Positions 15,012-33,668 of a stretch of 64,000 nucleotides of DNA are shown piece after piece. The position numbers and the translations under genes were made by a program. Origin of the DNA: Setaria digitata (lineage: Eukaryota; Nematoda; Chromadorea; Rhabditida; Setariidae); contig RCAB01000349.1 in NCBI GenBank assembly GCA_003640385.1, forward strand, positions 1 through 64,000. The letters are read 5' to 3'. The number at the start of each line of letters is the position of its first letter. Position 1 is the first letter of the stretch. Below the pieces are notes generated by a model that was not told the origin of the DNA, searched no databases, and saw only the letters and a program-made list of their open reading frames with translations.

Positions 15012-18000
15012 TCATTCCTTAATAAATTTGGTAAGAAGACGGTCGCATGTTATTTCGAAGATAAAATCTTCCTTAAAAATATCCTTTCCCATTAGACCCA
15101 TAATATTCGAATCTCGTCGCAAATATGAACTACTAGCATACATGTCACTGAAATCATAAGTGCTAACCCAACAAATAGTAAGACAATTTCCGTAAGAAAC
15201 TTTTTCTCTTACTTTGACTGGTGTTTTATCGAAAATATATCTATATGGTCGAGACGGTGAGGACGGTAATGAAGAAGGCATTGGCGTCACGGTAATACGA
15301 TCAGACACACTTCTTTGCGGTGACAAGCGATTACACTGAACCACTGGAATTGATAACAGAGAAATGCCACTCTGTAAAAAACAACTTGATAACATGCACG
15401 AGACTTCTTTTTTTACTTTATGAAGTAATTTCATTGTTCAACAACAGCTTTTTATCAGTAATAAGAAGAGATCCATCTTATAATCAAAAGCACTGGTGAA
15501 ATATGATGAGACAAAAATAGAAATTTTGAAAAAACATTCATGCAATCTTGGAAGCCGTATTGTTAGTATACATAAGAACTTTTGAAAAGAACATTTTATA
15601 TTAAAAAATATCTTGACAAACCAGTTAAAAAGCTACGTAACCTCTGCAAATCCAGGCTGTAATTTCTGGACGAATGATTTCACACGAGCAATGAAAACGT
15701 GATTGTAGTATTTGATGAGATCAATGTATTCAACGTTTTGATGTTCCGGTGTTGCTATACCAGTGGCAACTACACTAGAAGCTGATGATTCCGAACGAAA
15801 CTTATCACCAGATGTCGAGCCGACAGAATCGTGGGAAGCACCGTCATCCAAAACAATCGGAAGTGAGCTGAATTTTTTCTTGTCCGAATAATTTAAAGAC
15901 TTATTGAAATCTACAAAAAAAAAAAAAACTTAGTACGAAAAATCTGGATTTGCAGGAAGTGCTTGTATAAAAAAAGTTTTCTTTTACCTTCCATAAGCAA
16001 ATGATAAGCTGAAGTCCTCCAAAATTATCCCAATTATTTAATTAGTTGAACTTACGAGGGACTCTTCACCAGAACTCGTCGGTATACACGCGAAGCAGCT
16101 TGAGGTTGATGGCGATAATGGTACATAATGTCATGAAAAGAAATATTTTGCTGACCAATTTTCGCTACCACGTATAAGCAACACATCAGATTCTGATCCA
16201 AATGTCTTCCAGCCATGAGGGATGTTTCTGTTCTCAAAACGTGCTCAAATAAGGTCCAAGCTCGCTGACGACCTTTTTCATCAAGACGCACGCGCTCACA
16301 AAGATCACGTAAACGAACTGCTGCCAAATAGTAAACCTAAATAATGTTATAAAAAACATGAGCATACATATAAGGATCCTCGATAAAAAAAAAAAAAAAA
16401 AAAAAACTACCGAGTAAAAAATTAAAAGCACCAAGTTTTAAATTACACAACATTTACCATATGCCCATACATTTTGAAGCAAATATGACAATACCATTAT
16501 TGCTTGCTCAGTCGGTAGAAACTGAACAGAAGAAATAGGAGGTGTGAATATCGCAAAATTATTGAAACTACCTAATTAAGACTGCTTTAAGTTGTGCTTA
16601 AAATTGTTACCATTCTCATAGTGATAATCGCTGCAGATATTTTGTAAATAGAATCAAAAATAAATCTCGAAAGTAAACATACCTTGCGAAAAAATAACAG
16701 TGTAGCAGATATTGGTGCTGAACTTTCAGTATCAGGAGCTCGTCGTTTTACAGCAACACACGAGGAGTCATCATCATCAAACTCAAGACGACGTTTCGCT
16801 GCTTCAAAAAATCAAAATTACTCGACTGGTTGAAATCAAATAACAGAAAATGTTTTTGAAATTTACCAAGCGGTTTGATAGGTGACAAGGTGTAACGCTG
16901 TGAAAGAGATGGCTGTCTCATAGAATATCCTTCAACGCTTTCCAGTGAGACTGCTTGACTTGATGGTACACCATCGGCACGTCGATGTAAACTGGGCCAC
17001 AATGGTGAATCTAAACTCCATGCAAATTCCTCCAATACTCGTTCCTCAACCTATAAACCGAAACACCGGTTATAAATTTTTGAGTGAGAACGACACGGTA
17101 CCAGGTAGCTGAAATGTAGAAATAGATCACTACAGTTCACAGATCATTTAAGCAGCTTCTTACAACTCAAAAATAAAACCTTCAATGTAATCCAATCCAA
17201 GTAAAATTGATACCTTATTAAGATGTTTAACCATTTCACGTGACAAGGAAGAATCAGCTCGAATGATAAGCTCAATAACTTTATAAAAATGTATAGCGGA
17301 TAGTTTCATAATTTCCAAACTCCACGGAAATTCTCGTATACTTTCATATGTAAAAAGAACTAACTGAAGCGAGCAGACATATAATGCCTTCAAGAAATCC
17401 TCTCTGAGTAATACGGCCTATAATTTGTATATTTAGCTAATTTCATAGAAAAAACGAAATCAATAAAAAATTAAATTTTCTTCAGTTAATTGTAAAACTT
17501 ATTTCACAGACAAGAAACATATGAAGCTTACACTGAGTTTTGCGATACTTCCACTTCCCAAACGATCTTTTTCCGAAAGAGCAATCTTGTGCAAAAAACG
17601 AAAGAACAAACATTCCGTATTACTCTTCCGAACCGCAAACATTTCGTGAAAAGTAGTATCATATTCAACTCCTTCTGACTGTCCTTCATTTTCTACAACT
17701 TCTTCTAAGCGTTCGCTCAATTGAGAAACTGAAAGGAATGTTAAAATGCATTTTTCACAACAAATCTAGGCATATGAAATAATTACTAAACCTCCCTCTA
17801 CCAACTACCTAATCATTTTTACTCCAGTTAATCAAATGCAAAACAACACATCGTATCTTACCGTTTTGAAAACCCACTCACTAATATGTTGGTTTACCTC
17901 ACTTTGGAAATATTAAGAAATTATAATCACCAATACTCGTAATTTTCGTCATTGGATCTTGACAACTGTGGCATAAAATCCCTTCTACTTCGACATCCAT

Positions 18001-21000
18001 TCTCTTCCAATTGTCTTGGAGTAATGCTTCTAATTTCGACGCATTATACAAAGAAGCAGCAACCGGAGTGGCTGGACAATACTGAAAAAAAAATAGTTGA
18101 AAAAATAAATAACCTTAACATATGTACTACAAAGAAATCGAAAAATGGAAAACGGTACTAGAAAGAAAAAAACCACGCTGAAAAGTAATGATAAGTAAAG
18201 CAATTCTGTCGAAGGTTGGGACTCTAAGAAAGCATGAAGGATGGAGCATTATATGGTTAAAAGAGATGCTTATTAGCTGCTTTAATTGGGGACGAAGTTC
18301 GAGTTTTTATGTATTTACATGGCTTTAAATTTATCTTCAACACTCAAACCAACAATATTTATCCAAAAGCATATTTCATATGCAAAGTATGACTTTAGCC
18401 ACTTTGAAAAATACTCAACTACAAAAATTAGAAAACACAGTCAAGCAAAGTTTTCTTCCTTTATCAACTTTATATTGAATAATTTAAACAGAGAGAGAGA
18501 AAAAAGAAAATGAGCACCTGCTCAGCAGATATAACGTATCCACGACCACTCAATGGCGTCCTTTGCTGTCTTTGATCTTGCAGTCGCTCTAAACAACTTT
18601 GGGTACTTAAACGCAATAACATATCTGCATCAACGAGATTGTCACCATCTTCTGAACGTCTAAGACGTTGCACTGCACATTCTGAAACATTGCGTCCATT
18701 TCAGCTCTGAGTTAAGTTTAGCTGATTTAAGATATAACAAAAGAAAAGGAAAGCTCTATTATACATTTCGTTAAACAATTACTTATTTAAAACAAGGTAA
18801 ATAGTTATTATCTAACAGCATCATGCTAAGCTGTTTAAATACTCAAAGTTATTTGGAAGTAAATGAAAGGACATAAGCTTGAGAAACTACAAAATTCTAC
18901 TTATATAAGAGGTAAGATTGAAACTACTCAACAGTTTCAACAAGTCGATTTCTGCACGCTCAAATTGTCATGAAGCTGCCTGGGAAAAATATTACTGAAT
19001 ACAGACTCTAGCTCGCTCTTAGAAACGTTTAGACCCATTACTTTTTTTTTTTTTCATCCTAATATAATCAGACACAGTTATCTGAAAGCACTTAAGAAAC
19101 TTGGTATCAAAGAATAGTTACTATATATTATTAACAACATGTTAAATCCCTAAGGAAAACAAAACTATACAGTGCTACCCCCTATTTTTGTAATTTCAAC
19201 TGTACTAGATGACGCAAAACTAGTTCCAGGTCGGCTTTCTAAAAGACCATGTATACCATCATATGCTTCATCGAACACCACAGAAATATCTGATGGCAAG
19301 AACATCCTTTCATCCATTTCTCCTCTTTTCACGATCAGCTCCTCATACATTTTATCCAGTTTTTTCCTAAAAAAAAAATATGAAGAATATGCACATAAAG
19401 AAACAAGCAAAAAAATATTTAAAAATTCTTTGTTGTCTTGAATGGGAATGAAACGCAAAATGGACCATATCGTTTCAAGCATTAGCCTATAATGGTTCCA
19501 CTATAGAATCCCCTTGGGCTGGATTCCAGTGGCATTCATTTATTGATAAATTGATGAATTTGCATTTCAATGGTATTTACTTATTGATAAATTCATTGGC
19601 AACAAAATTAGTTAAATCCTCGGCAGCTTCAATTGTTTTTTCTTCTGACATTTTACGCATTCGCGGAAGCCAACAATGTGTTCGGAAATGCTTTGCATCA
19701 AGCACAACACCCTCAAAAATTTGACACAGTGTTTCCAGTATAGAATCTTCTTCGGGTTGCATTTCAATGGCATTTACTGAAAAGGATTCATAGCAACCGA
19801 TAAAATAATAACCATGGAATGAGATAATCAACCATCTGCCAAGGACAACATATGCTAAAGCGACTACATGCAAGAGTACAGTAAGAAATGAGGATTAACA
19901 GCCCAGAAAGATATATCCAAAACGAAATATGATCAAAACCAATCAACAATGCTCCAAGACAAAAAAAAAAACTTTTAAAAAAGCTTACTGAAATCGCCGT
20001 CTAACAAGCTAGATAATTCGGAGCGCCGAAGATCTTGAAAGATGAAGTCCACTGTGCAAAGCAAAAGATGGAAACTGTTCATTAGATCATTGCTATTGAA
20101 CTGCTCTATAAACATCATTTTCTTTGGGAACATCATAAACCAAATTCAAACTACTTCATTCAGTTACTAGTTTCAACTTTCGCGACTCTATCTAGCAAAG
20201 TCTTAAGGCATTTAAAAAAAATACATACATCTTCAATAATCAGATGTTATACTTCTTATACTGCTGTAAATTACTTAAAATGGTTATTAAATTATTTCAT
20301 TTAACCAATGCCATACGAAGCTGTGGACTGTTCAAAAAGATTGTGACCATAAGCTAGGATTTCACTTTAAGTTTTCAGTTGCAGTACATGTAACCATTTA
20401 ATGCTACGGTCAAGTAAGATTATCTTGTAAGTAGTACTTTCGTTTTCTGGATACAAAGTTTCAATTAAGTGTGAACAATTTACAACTATTTACAAACAAA
20501 AGTGGGGCGAAACGAAGGATCAAAATCCAAGTACTAACTTCGCATCACAATGAATAGCGTCCAAAGTAATGAAAAGAGCTTCTTGCAATTGAGACCTTTC
20601 GTACTGTCATCGTTACTACATGGTGGTGCAAATATCTTCCGGAAGATCGGTAATAGTTTCTTAAAAACAACTGCTACAACTGCAAGTGAAGACTGTACTC
20701 GATTGATATGATCCTTCAAGCGCCGCGGCCCGTTCACCATTTCCACCCATTTGGTAACTTTTTCGAAAAATTCAAGCACACTACAATTAATGTATTGAAG
20801 AACTTTATTTGATATGGTTTGCCAAAAAATCAAGCTCTCAGTCATATTACGAGAATGATCAAGCAACAGATCAAATGAATTCTCAATTGATTAACCTGTA
20901 AAGAGTTTTTTTCTTCCATTTTTTTGTATAAATTCATATTAGTGCAAGTATTAGCATGTTTTTGCTACTTCTGCCACGATGAGAGAGATACTTTAAATGA

Positions 21001-21658
21001 TGGCATCCGTAAAAGAAAAGAAGCCAGTGGTAAAGATAATGCTTGGAACAAAACTAATACCTAATCTTACAAATCCTGAGAAGTTTCGCTAAAGAATATT
21101 TTTTCGGCGTCGCACGTTCTAGTAGACTACCTTGCCACATCGAAAGGTAGATAGAACAGGAGTACCAGGCTGACTGTTTTCCCTGCAAAAAAAAAGACAT
21201 TCTTCGACTTTTAAGATAGTGTAATTAAAAATTTAAGAATCCTGAATTTTAAAAGAAAACGGCTCTGACAAGAAAACAAATGATTTTGGGATTTAAATAA
21301 AAACCTACGCCATATACAGAGTTTAATGTCTTCCGCTAACAACTGTTACGATTACACTTTATCAAAATGAACGAAAAAATCGAATAAAATTAATTCATAA
21401 ATTTTCTTTAGCTTTTTTAGAAACTAAATGCACCCATAAAAAAAGAAACCAAACCTCTAAAACGTACTGTTTCCCGACAGTATCATATTGCTTCCAAGCT
21501 TTTTCAATAAAATCTTCACTCATTTCAGGATCCAGCTGTCTGCAGATGTTTAAAAATGCTGTTGACGGTTCTGGATGTAGGTCGTCCGTCGTTTCACTTT
21601 GTCCTGTTGGTGGAGATCTACTGAAAGTTTCACTTTTCGCATCATTATCCTCCGCCAT
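15012..21658 (-). CDS. lin-35: Retinoblastoma-family pocket protein (p107/p130/LIN-35 type)
   Basis: This transcriptional corepressor binds E2F/DP and works in the DREAM-type complex that restrains cell-cycle and germline genes. Exons 5'->3': 21658-21455, 21182-21061, 20780-20539, 20105-19989, 19776-19581, 19366-19179, 18681-18518, 18081-17931, 17728-17532, 17417-17214, 17050-16867, 16798-16683, 16336-16056, 16016-15988, 15910-15642, 15371-15012. They give 1007 aa, close to p107 and p130. The N-terminal cyclin-like region spans about 50-300. Pocket A spans about 400-595 (LSREMVKHLNK near its end). The spacer contains RRLEFDDDDSS. Pocket B starts at about 690 (YYLAAVRLRDLC, RHLDQNLMCCLYVVAKI, YRHQPQAASRVYRRVLVKS) and continues to DLIKYYNHVFIARVKSF. 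Ser-Pro and Thr-Pro sites (TPMPSS, SSPSRP, KTPVK) suit CDK control. Exon 14 is only 29 nt. A TTTCAG acceptor 10 nt before ATG suggests trans-splicing. Confidence 0.95.
15988..16016 (-). other. 29-nt microexon of lin-35
   Basis: Pocket-B exon 16336-16056 ends in phase 2 at a perfect donor (TC/GTAAGT), while the next clear exon (15910) needs phase 1. A 29-nt exon (acceptor TTTTGGAG, donor GAAG/GTAAAA) encoding TSAYHLLME resolves the clash exactly. The GGAG acceptor is weak, so a transcript would be needed to be sure. Confidence 0.6.
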
Positions 21659-22030
21659 TTTAGCAAGCCTGAAATTTTCATATAATTCATAAAAAACAAA
21701 TTTCTATCATTTTGGGTATAGCTACTTTAAGGATAGATTCAAATAAAGATTAGAACCTCAACAGCTCAATAATGATTCTGACTGTCCCAGATTTCAAATT
21801 CATCCAAATTAGAAAAAGACAAATTTTAGCGCCAAAATTAATATCCAAGTAATGAAATACGAATTTAAAAGTGTCATAATAATGGAAAATAAAAGCTCAG
21901 TTAGTAGCAAAACCATCTTCTAGATTTAACTACAAATGATATTTTAAACGACGAAAACAAATTCGAGTTTGATTCCAGTGCTTAGAAAATAATGTGTGAT
22001 GCTAAATTTTACAAATTTTAAATTCCAGTT
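21659..22030. promoter_or_regulatory. Divergent promoter region, lin-35 (-) and 71-codon gene (+)
   Basis: There are 372 bp between opposed start codons, with outward-facing acceptor-like sites at 21669-21670 (minus strand) and 22026-22027 (plus strand). Short AT-rich sequence lies between. A shared promoter is plausible, but no TATA or E2F-type element could be pointed out. Confidence 0.4.
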
Positions 22031-22246
22031 ATGCAAATACTTATTAATTTAAGATCGTTCGACCCACTAGCGCCTATTACTGAATTCCTGGCTGACATAA
22101 CCAGAACCTATAACATCCGATCACCGGGTACTCCGGAACGTCCACCCGGTTTCTACCGTAACCACATCAAGATGCCCACCCGGACTCCCCCGGTATTCCA
22201 CGGGACCATTAATACAAAACCAAAAATTGCGCCACAAATGAAATAG
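22031..22246 (+). CDS. Small 71-aa protein, unrecognised
   Basis: This is an intronless ORF: ATG at 22031, TAG at 22246. The sequence immediately upstream is TTTTAAATTCCAG then TT, a good spliced-leader acceptor 3 nt from the start. The coding part is clearly richer in G and C than its surroundings (CGGGTACTCCGGAACGTCCA style codons), which argues for real coding. The product is basic and proline-rich, with segments FDPLAPITEFLADI, RSPGTPERPPGFYRNHIKMP and TRTPPVFHGT. It has no signal peptide or membrane span. I do not recognise the family. It could be a small mitochondrial or ribosome-associated subunit, but nothing in the sequence shows it. It is divergent from lin-35. Confidence 0.55.
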   Translation: MQILINLRSFDPLAPITEFLADITRTYNIRSPGTPERPPGFYRNHIKMPTRTPPVFHGTINTKPKIAPQMK

Positions 22247-23680
22247 CATACGGTTGGGATACATTATGCGATAAATTTATTCGCCATGAAACTAGACAAA
22301 AAAAGTACTGTTGTATCATTCTGAGCTATACATTAAAGTTGTAAGAAAAGAGTACATTTTATGAGGAGAATTGAAGATTTTTAAAATGCAAAAAGAAAAC
22401 TTCATTTGAGAGATAGAAGAAATGGAATGAATAATAGGAAGGAAAGGATGATGTTGGACAATTTTTAACATTGAAGAGAAGAGTTATTGAAGAAGGCTGA
22501 AAAAATATAACGGTATAAATGTGCAATTAGAGATTAGTAAAATTAATTAGACAGTAATATGTTTTCGTTATAACACTGAAAAAGAGTGTGCTTTGATAGA
22601 ATGCGCATGCACTATTGGAGCAGATGCTTGTACAAATTTCGTAAGAGTGGGAAGGAAAAGATGAAATCAGTGAAGTTTGCAAAAAAAAAGTAGGCAGAGT
22701 GTCAGTGTGACTGTTCCGTTTCTGGATGTAACATATTCCGGTTACTGACGTGGCATTATGTGATTGCCTAGTAGGTTACGTGACATGTTCCGCTTACTGA
22801 CATTGTGGTGTGTGCTTATTCCGTACCTTTACGTGATATAATCCGACTATTGACGTGTCATCATCCGTACGTGATATATTCCGCTTACTAATATAGCAAG
22901 TATACTTACTAACGTTACTGACACATGTCATAGCAGTTGGTGGTAGCTTCTTTTCTGTACGTGTTGTAATCCGGTTTCTGACGTAACAGTATATGCTTGT
23001 TCGGGATCCTATACATGATATAACCCGATGATTGTTAGCTTAATAAGTATTTTTAAAGTTCAACTCAAGATTGCTTACTTGTTCATGGATATTTTTTATA
23101 TGTTGTATATATTTAGTAATTTCCCTTATAATTATTTTTTTCCCTTACATTCCAAAAAGTTAGAAGTAATTACAATAAAATGTTAAGATATCTGCAACTT
23201 ATAACTACTTCTAATACACACTTTTTATTTTATTATTGTTTTTTCGCTTTTTTTTTTTTTCAATTTTGTATTAAATTTGCATGAGAGATTTTTTTTTCTA
23301 ATATTATTTTGCATACCATCGAGACTAATCTGTCAGTAGCAACTCGGCAACTTAACATAGACATGGTTTGGTTCTGAAATTAAATTTTTTTCCTTGGAAT
23401 GAATCATAGTTGAAGTGAATAAGATTGAATTCAATTCGTCCTAGATCAGTTGAATGGAAAATTAGTTGTGTACTTGTTCAAGCATCAGAATTGTTATTTA
23501 TTCTGTTACAGTGTAATTTAACATTAGTAAAATTAAATTGAAGATGTATTGAAGTAATCGCTTTAAATTCAGTTTTTTTGCTCTCAGGAAAACATAATGA
23601 TGACCAGTTTAAATTTTTGATTTTGACGATATTACAATTTGGAATATTCTGGATGAAGGGAATTTAGTTGGTCGACAACC
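22247..23680. other. Spacer upstream of the ZnT5 gene
   Basis: About 1.4 kb. The part from 22700 to 23035 is a diverged tandem repeat, listed separately. The rest is AT-rich unique sequence with T runs near 23250 and 23290. No gene was seen. It should contain the promoter of the zinc transporter gene. Confidence 0.55.
22700..23035 (+). repeat. Diverged tandem repeat, core ACGTGATATATTCCGCTTAC
   Basis: Six or seven imperfect copies of a roughly 25-30 nt core (ACGTGATATATTCCG, then CTTACTGACGT) begin near 22702, 22726, 22776, 22829, 22867, 22957 and 23010. Most are spaced about 50 bp apart. Several copies keep TGACGT or ACGTGA, which resemble bZIP half-sites. It stands out because the surrounding DNA is much more AT-rich. 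Confidence 0.8.
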
Positions 23681-30537
<6,857 letters not shown>

Positions 30538-32066
30538 AATCATAATTTTTACAAGAAATTTTTAATGATCTTTACGTATTCTCTTTTTCCTTTTCTTTGG
30601 GAATTTCCAGCTTCTCAATTAATCTATGGAGGACTTAATGAAAGGAAAATTTCTTCTTTTTAGCAAAAATTAATCTATGTGCTAACTCTAGCTAAACTCA
30701 TATGCAGCCAAAACTTTTGGAATTTTCACCTAAAATTTAAAATTTTTTCGAAACACATATAGTTGTCGTACAAATCAACTTTCAGGATGGAGCAGCAGTG
30801 AACGGTGATCAGCTAGATAGGAATTATAGTTACTTTTATTGTTAAGCATAATTTCAATAGTACTACTAACTTTGTTTTTGTATAAAAAACAGCACTTTGT
30901 TACGCGGTTTTATACATGGGAATTGTTGTTATTATTTCTTATGTTTTCTTTCTTCCGTTTTCTTCTTTTCTTTAATTTGATTTTGAGCTACGCAGTTATG
31001 CAGTGTAAGTTCGGTAAAAAATTGTTATAAAAAAGTTATTCACGATTAATCAGTTGTTTTATCAGTTTCCACAGAGATTTTGTGGTCTTGCTGTGATGAT
31101 ATATTTTTTTATGGTTTTCTTTTACTTCATTTTCTTTTTCCGGTCTGTTTTTGTCCAATTTTATTGAAAATTTAAAACCAAGAACAGTAGTTATTTAATT
31201 GAAATTGTTTATTGTGAAAAATTAATCAGTCATTTTTTCAAATTTTTGTCAACTATAACTTTTCTGAGATATATGTATAAAGAATTCCTTGGATAAATCT
31301 TTTTCTTTTATAAGGATTTTCAAATTCATATGTGGAAATTTAAATGAATATAAGTGATACATAGTATTACTGGTAGTTGAATATCTGTACTGATGGTGCT
31401 GGCAAGTGGTATTACTTTAAAATGCCAAATATATGTTTTATTTCAACTAAAAATAATCTTTAGGCATTGCTCTATATGGCGCTTATATTGGAATATGAAT
31501 TTAGGTAACTTTTAGATAGTTTTAACGTCTTAGCATAATGTGATTTATTTATTCATTTTTTTTTTTTTTTAACAAGACAGTTTGTCATTGAATTTATTAG
31601 CAGTACTTCAAATGAGATGAAATAAATGTCATGCTGAAATGATTATTTTCAGTCTATGGTGAAGGTTTTTTTCTCCTGATTGACATTTTCGATGTGTATA
31701 TTAGCTGAAAAGCTAATGCTAATAGTTAACTAAAAGTGATTATGCTATCTTGGATTTTTTTTTTTTTTTTTTTTTTTTTTCAAGCAGTTCGTAAATATTT
31801 CGTGTTATAAATTACTATTATTGTTTGCTTTGTAGTTAGAAATAAGCTGTAATAATCTTTAATATTAAAATTATTTTATTTGAGAAAAATAATTCATCAC
31901 AAAAGGCAAATGAATATCAGCTCATCCTTCCATTTAATTTATCAAAAATTAGATTTTAAAATTGGAAAGAAACTAAAATTATAAAAGAAAAAAAAAAAAA
32001 CCTCCAACATTTCTTTCTCAAAAAAAAAAAAAGATTTGATTACAACAAATTTCTAACTTTTTCTTT
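30538..32066. other. Intergenic spacer between convergent ZnT5 and channel genes
   Basis: The ZnT5 gene (+) and the channel gene (-) converge here, so both 3' UTRs should lie inside. T tracts occur at about 31558-31570 and 31757-31780. No further gene or structured RNA was recognised. Confidence 0.6.
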
Positions 32067-33636
32067 TTAGCTTTTACTTTGATAAGTATAATGTATAAAA
32101 TAAAAAGTGGAAATTATGAGGAATGCAATTGGTAATATAATTCGAAAAATATAATCAACAATTTTAGCCAAAGCTGTTGGTTGTCGTTCCGGTAAATGAG
32201 CATAATAAGGCATTTCATTAAACCAGTGTGTTTTTTCGTTGCATTCATCACCAAAGCTCTGTAAAGTTTGAAAAATTAATTATCAAAAATTTCATTAATT
32301 TATGAAATTAAATTTTAGGAAATTTTTACTATCCATTAAATAGGCAGCATAATTTGAACCATTTTTTTTTTTTTTTTTCAAGATTTTATTTTATTTTATT
32401 TTTTCTATCATTGGATTTTATCTAATTTATGAAAGAAATAAAATATTTTACATATATTCTTTTCGGTGTTTTTTGTTTCTCCACTTCCTTCTTGCCAATG
32501 AAAACTGACTGTAAAACTATGAAAAAAGCAAATGCAACAATTTGTAAATTCCAAATATCAATCGCTTTTAGATATGATGTTCGTGTTACATTCCAATTAT
32601 TACTGATAATCTGGAAGATGGTGCTAAATTTCAATTGATAAATGATATTCTTAACATTAGCATAATGCCTTGATTGATTTTGAAATTTTGAAATCGCTGC
32701 AAAAGGAAGCAAATATTTGCTGTATTGTAAATTTTTGAAAATTTAAATAGTGGAAAAAAAGAAAAAAACATTAAAAGAAATGGATAATTTATTTTAAATA
32801 CTTTCATAATTTTTTGACAAAATTTGATGAATTAATAATTTCGAAATTTCTATTATCACTAATAGTATAGTTTTTCTTTTTTTTTTTTTTTTTTTTTTTT
32901 TCCATACAACAGCATACTTTTGTCTCATATTTCAGTATTACATAATTTTTGTAAAATTGTTGAAACATTTAAATAAAGCTTTTTTTTTCTTTTCTCAACT
33001 TTTAATGAATTATAAAAATTTAAAAAGAAATATAAAAAAGAAAATTAATTCAATACATACAATGATTAGTATGGTGAAAAAGGCTGTAGTACTGATAACA
33101 AAACGATGATTAGCTGAATTGTTTGTTGCCCAAAGTGATAACCATGAACAAAGAAATAGAATACCTGTTGGTGCATATAATCTCCAGATCCAGATCATTA
33201 TTGATCTAGGTGATAGAGATGGAATTTGAGAGATTTAAAAAAAAAAAATTTTAAGTGGAATATTAACATTTTGCATAAAACAGTGATTTGAAAAAAAAAA
33301 AACAAAAAATGATGATAAAAGGAAGAAAAAAAAAAAGAAAAAGAAAAAATGATAAAAGGAAAAAAAAAAAAGTGAAATCTATGTGATATAGATAGAATTT
33401 TAAAGATTTAAAAAAAAAAAAAAAAAAAAGAAATAATAGTAATAATAATGATACTAGGAGAAAGATTTGATAAATAATTTGAATACTACATTAATTTTAA
33501 TAAATTATATACAGTGTTTTTTTTTTTGATAGAATTTCAAGCATTTTTGTAATTTCATTCATTTTAAACGAGAAAATTTCAATTCCTTTGTATACTCTAA
33601 AATTTTCACTATTTTTTTCTCTTTAATGTTTTGAAT

Positions 33637-33668
<32 letters not shown>

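Noticed and set aside
15012..15371. An extra intron in the last lin-35 exon (GTAAGA donor, TTTCAG acceptor)
   Set aside because: Both signals look good, but splicing would join phase 0 to phase 2 and meet a stop at once, whereas the unspliced frame is open to the TGA.
22700..23035. CRISPR-like array
   Set aside because: Copies are strongly diverged, spacing is irregular (38-90 bp) and the host is a eukaryote.
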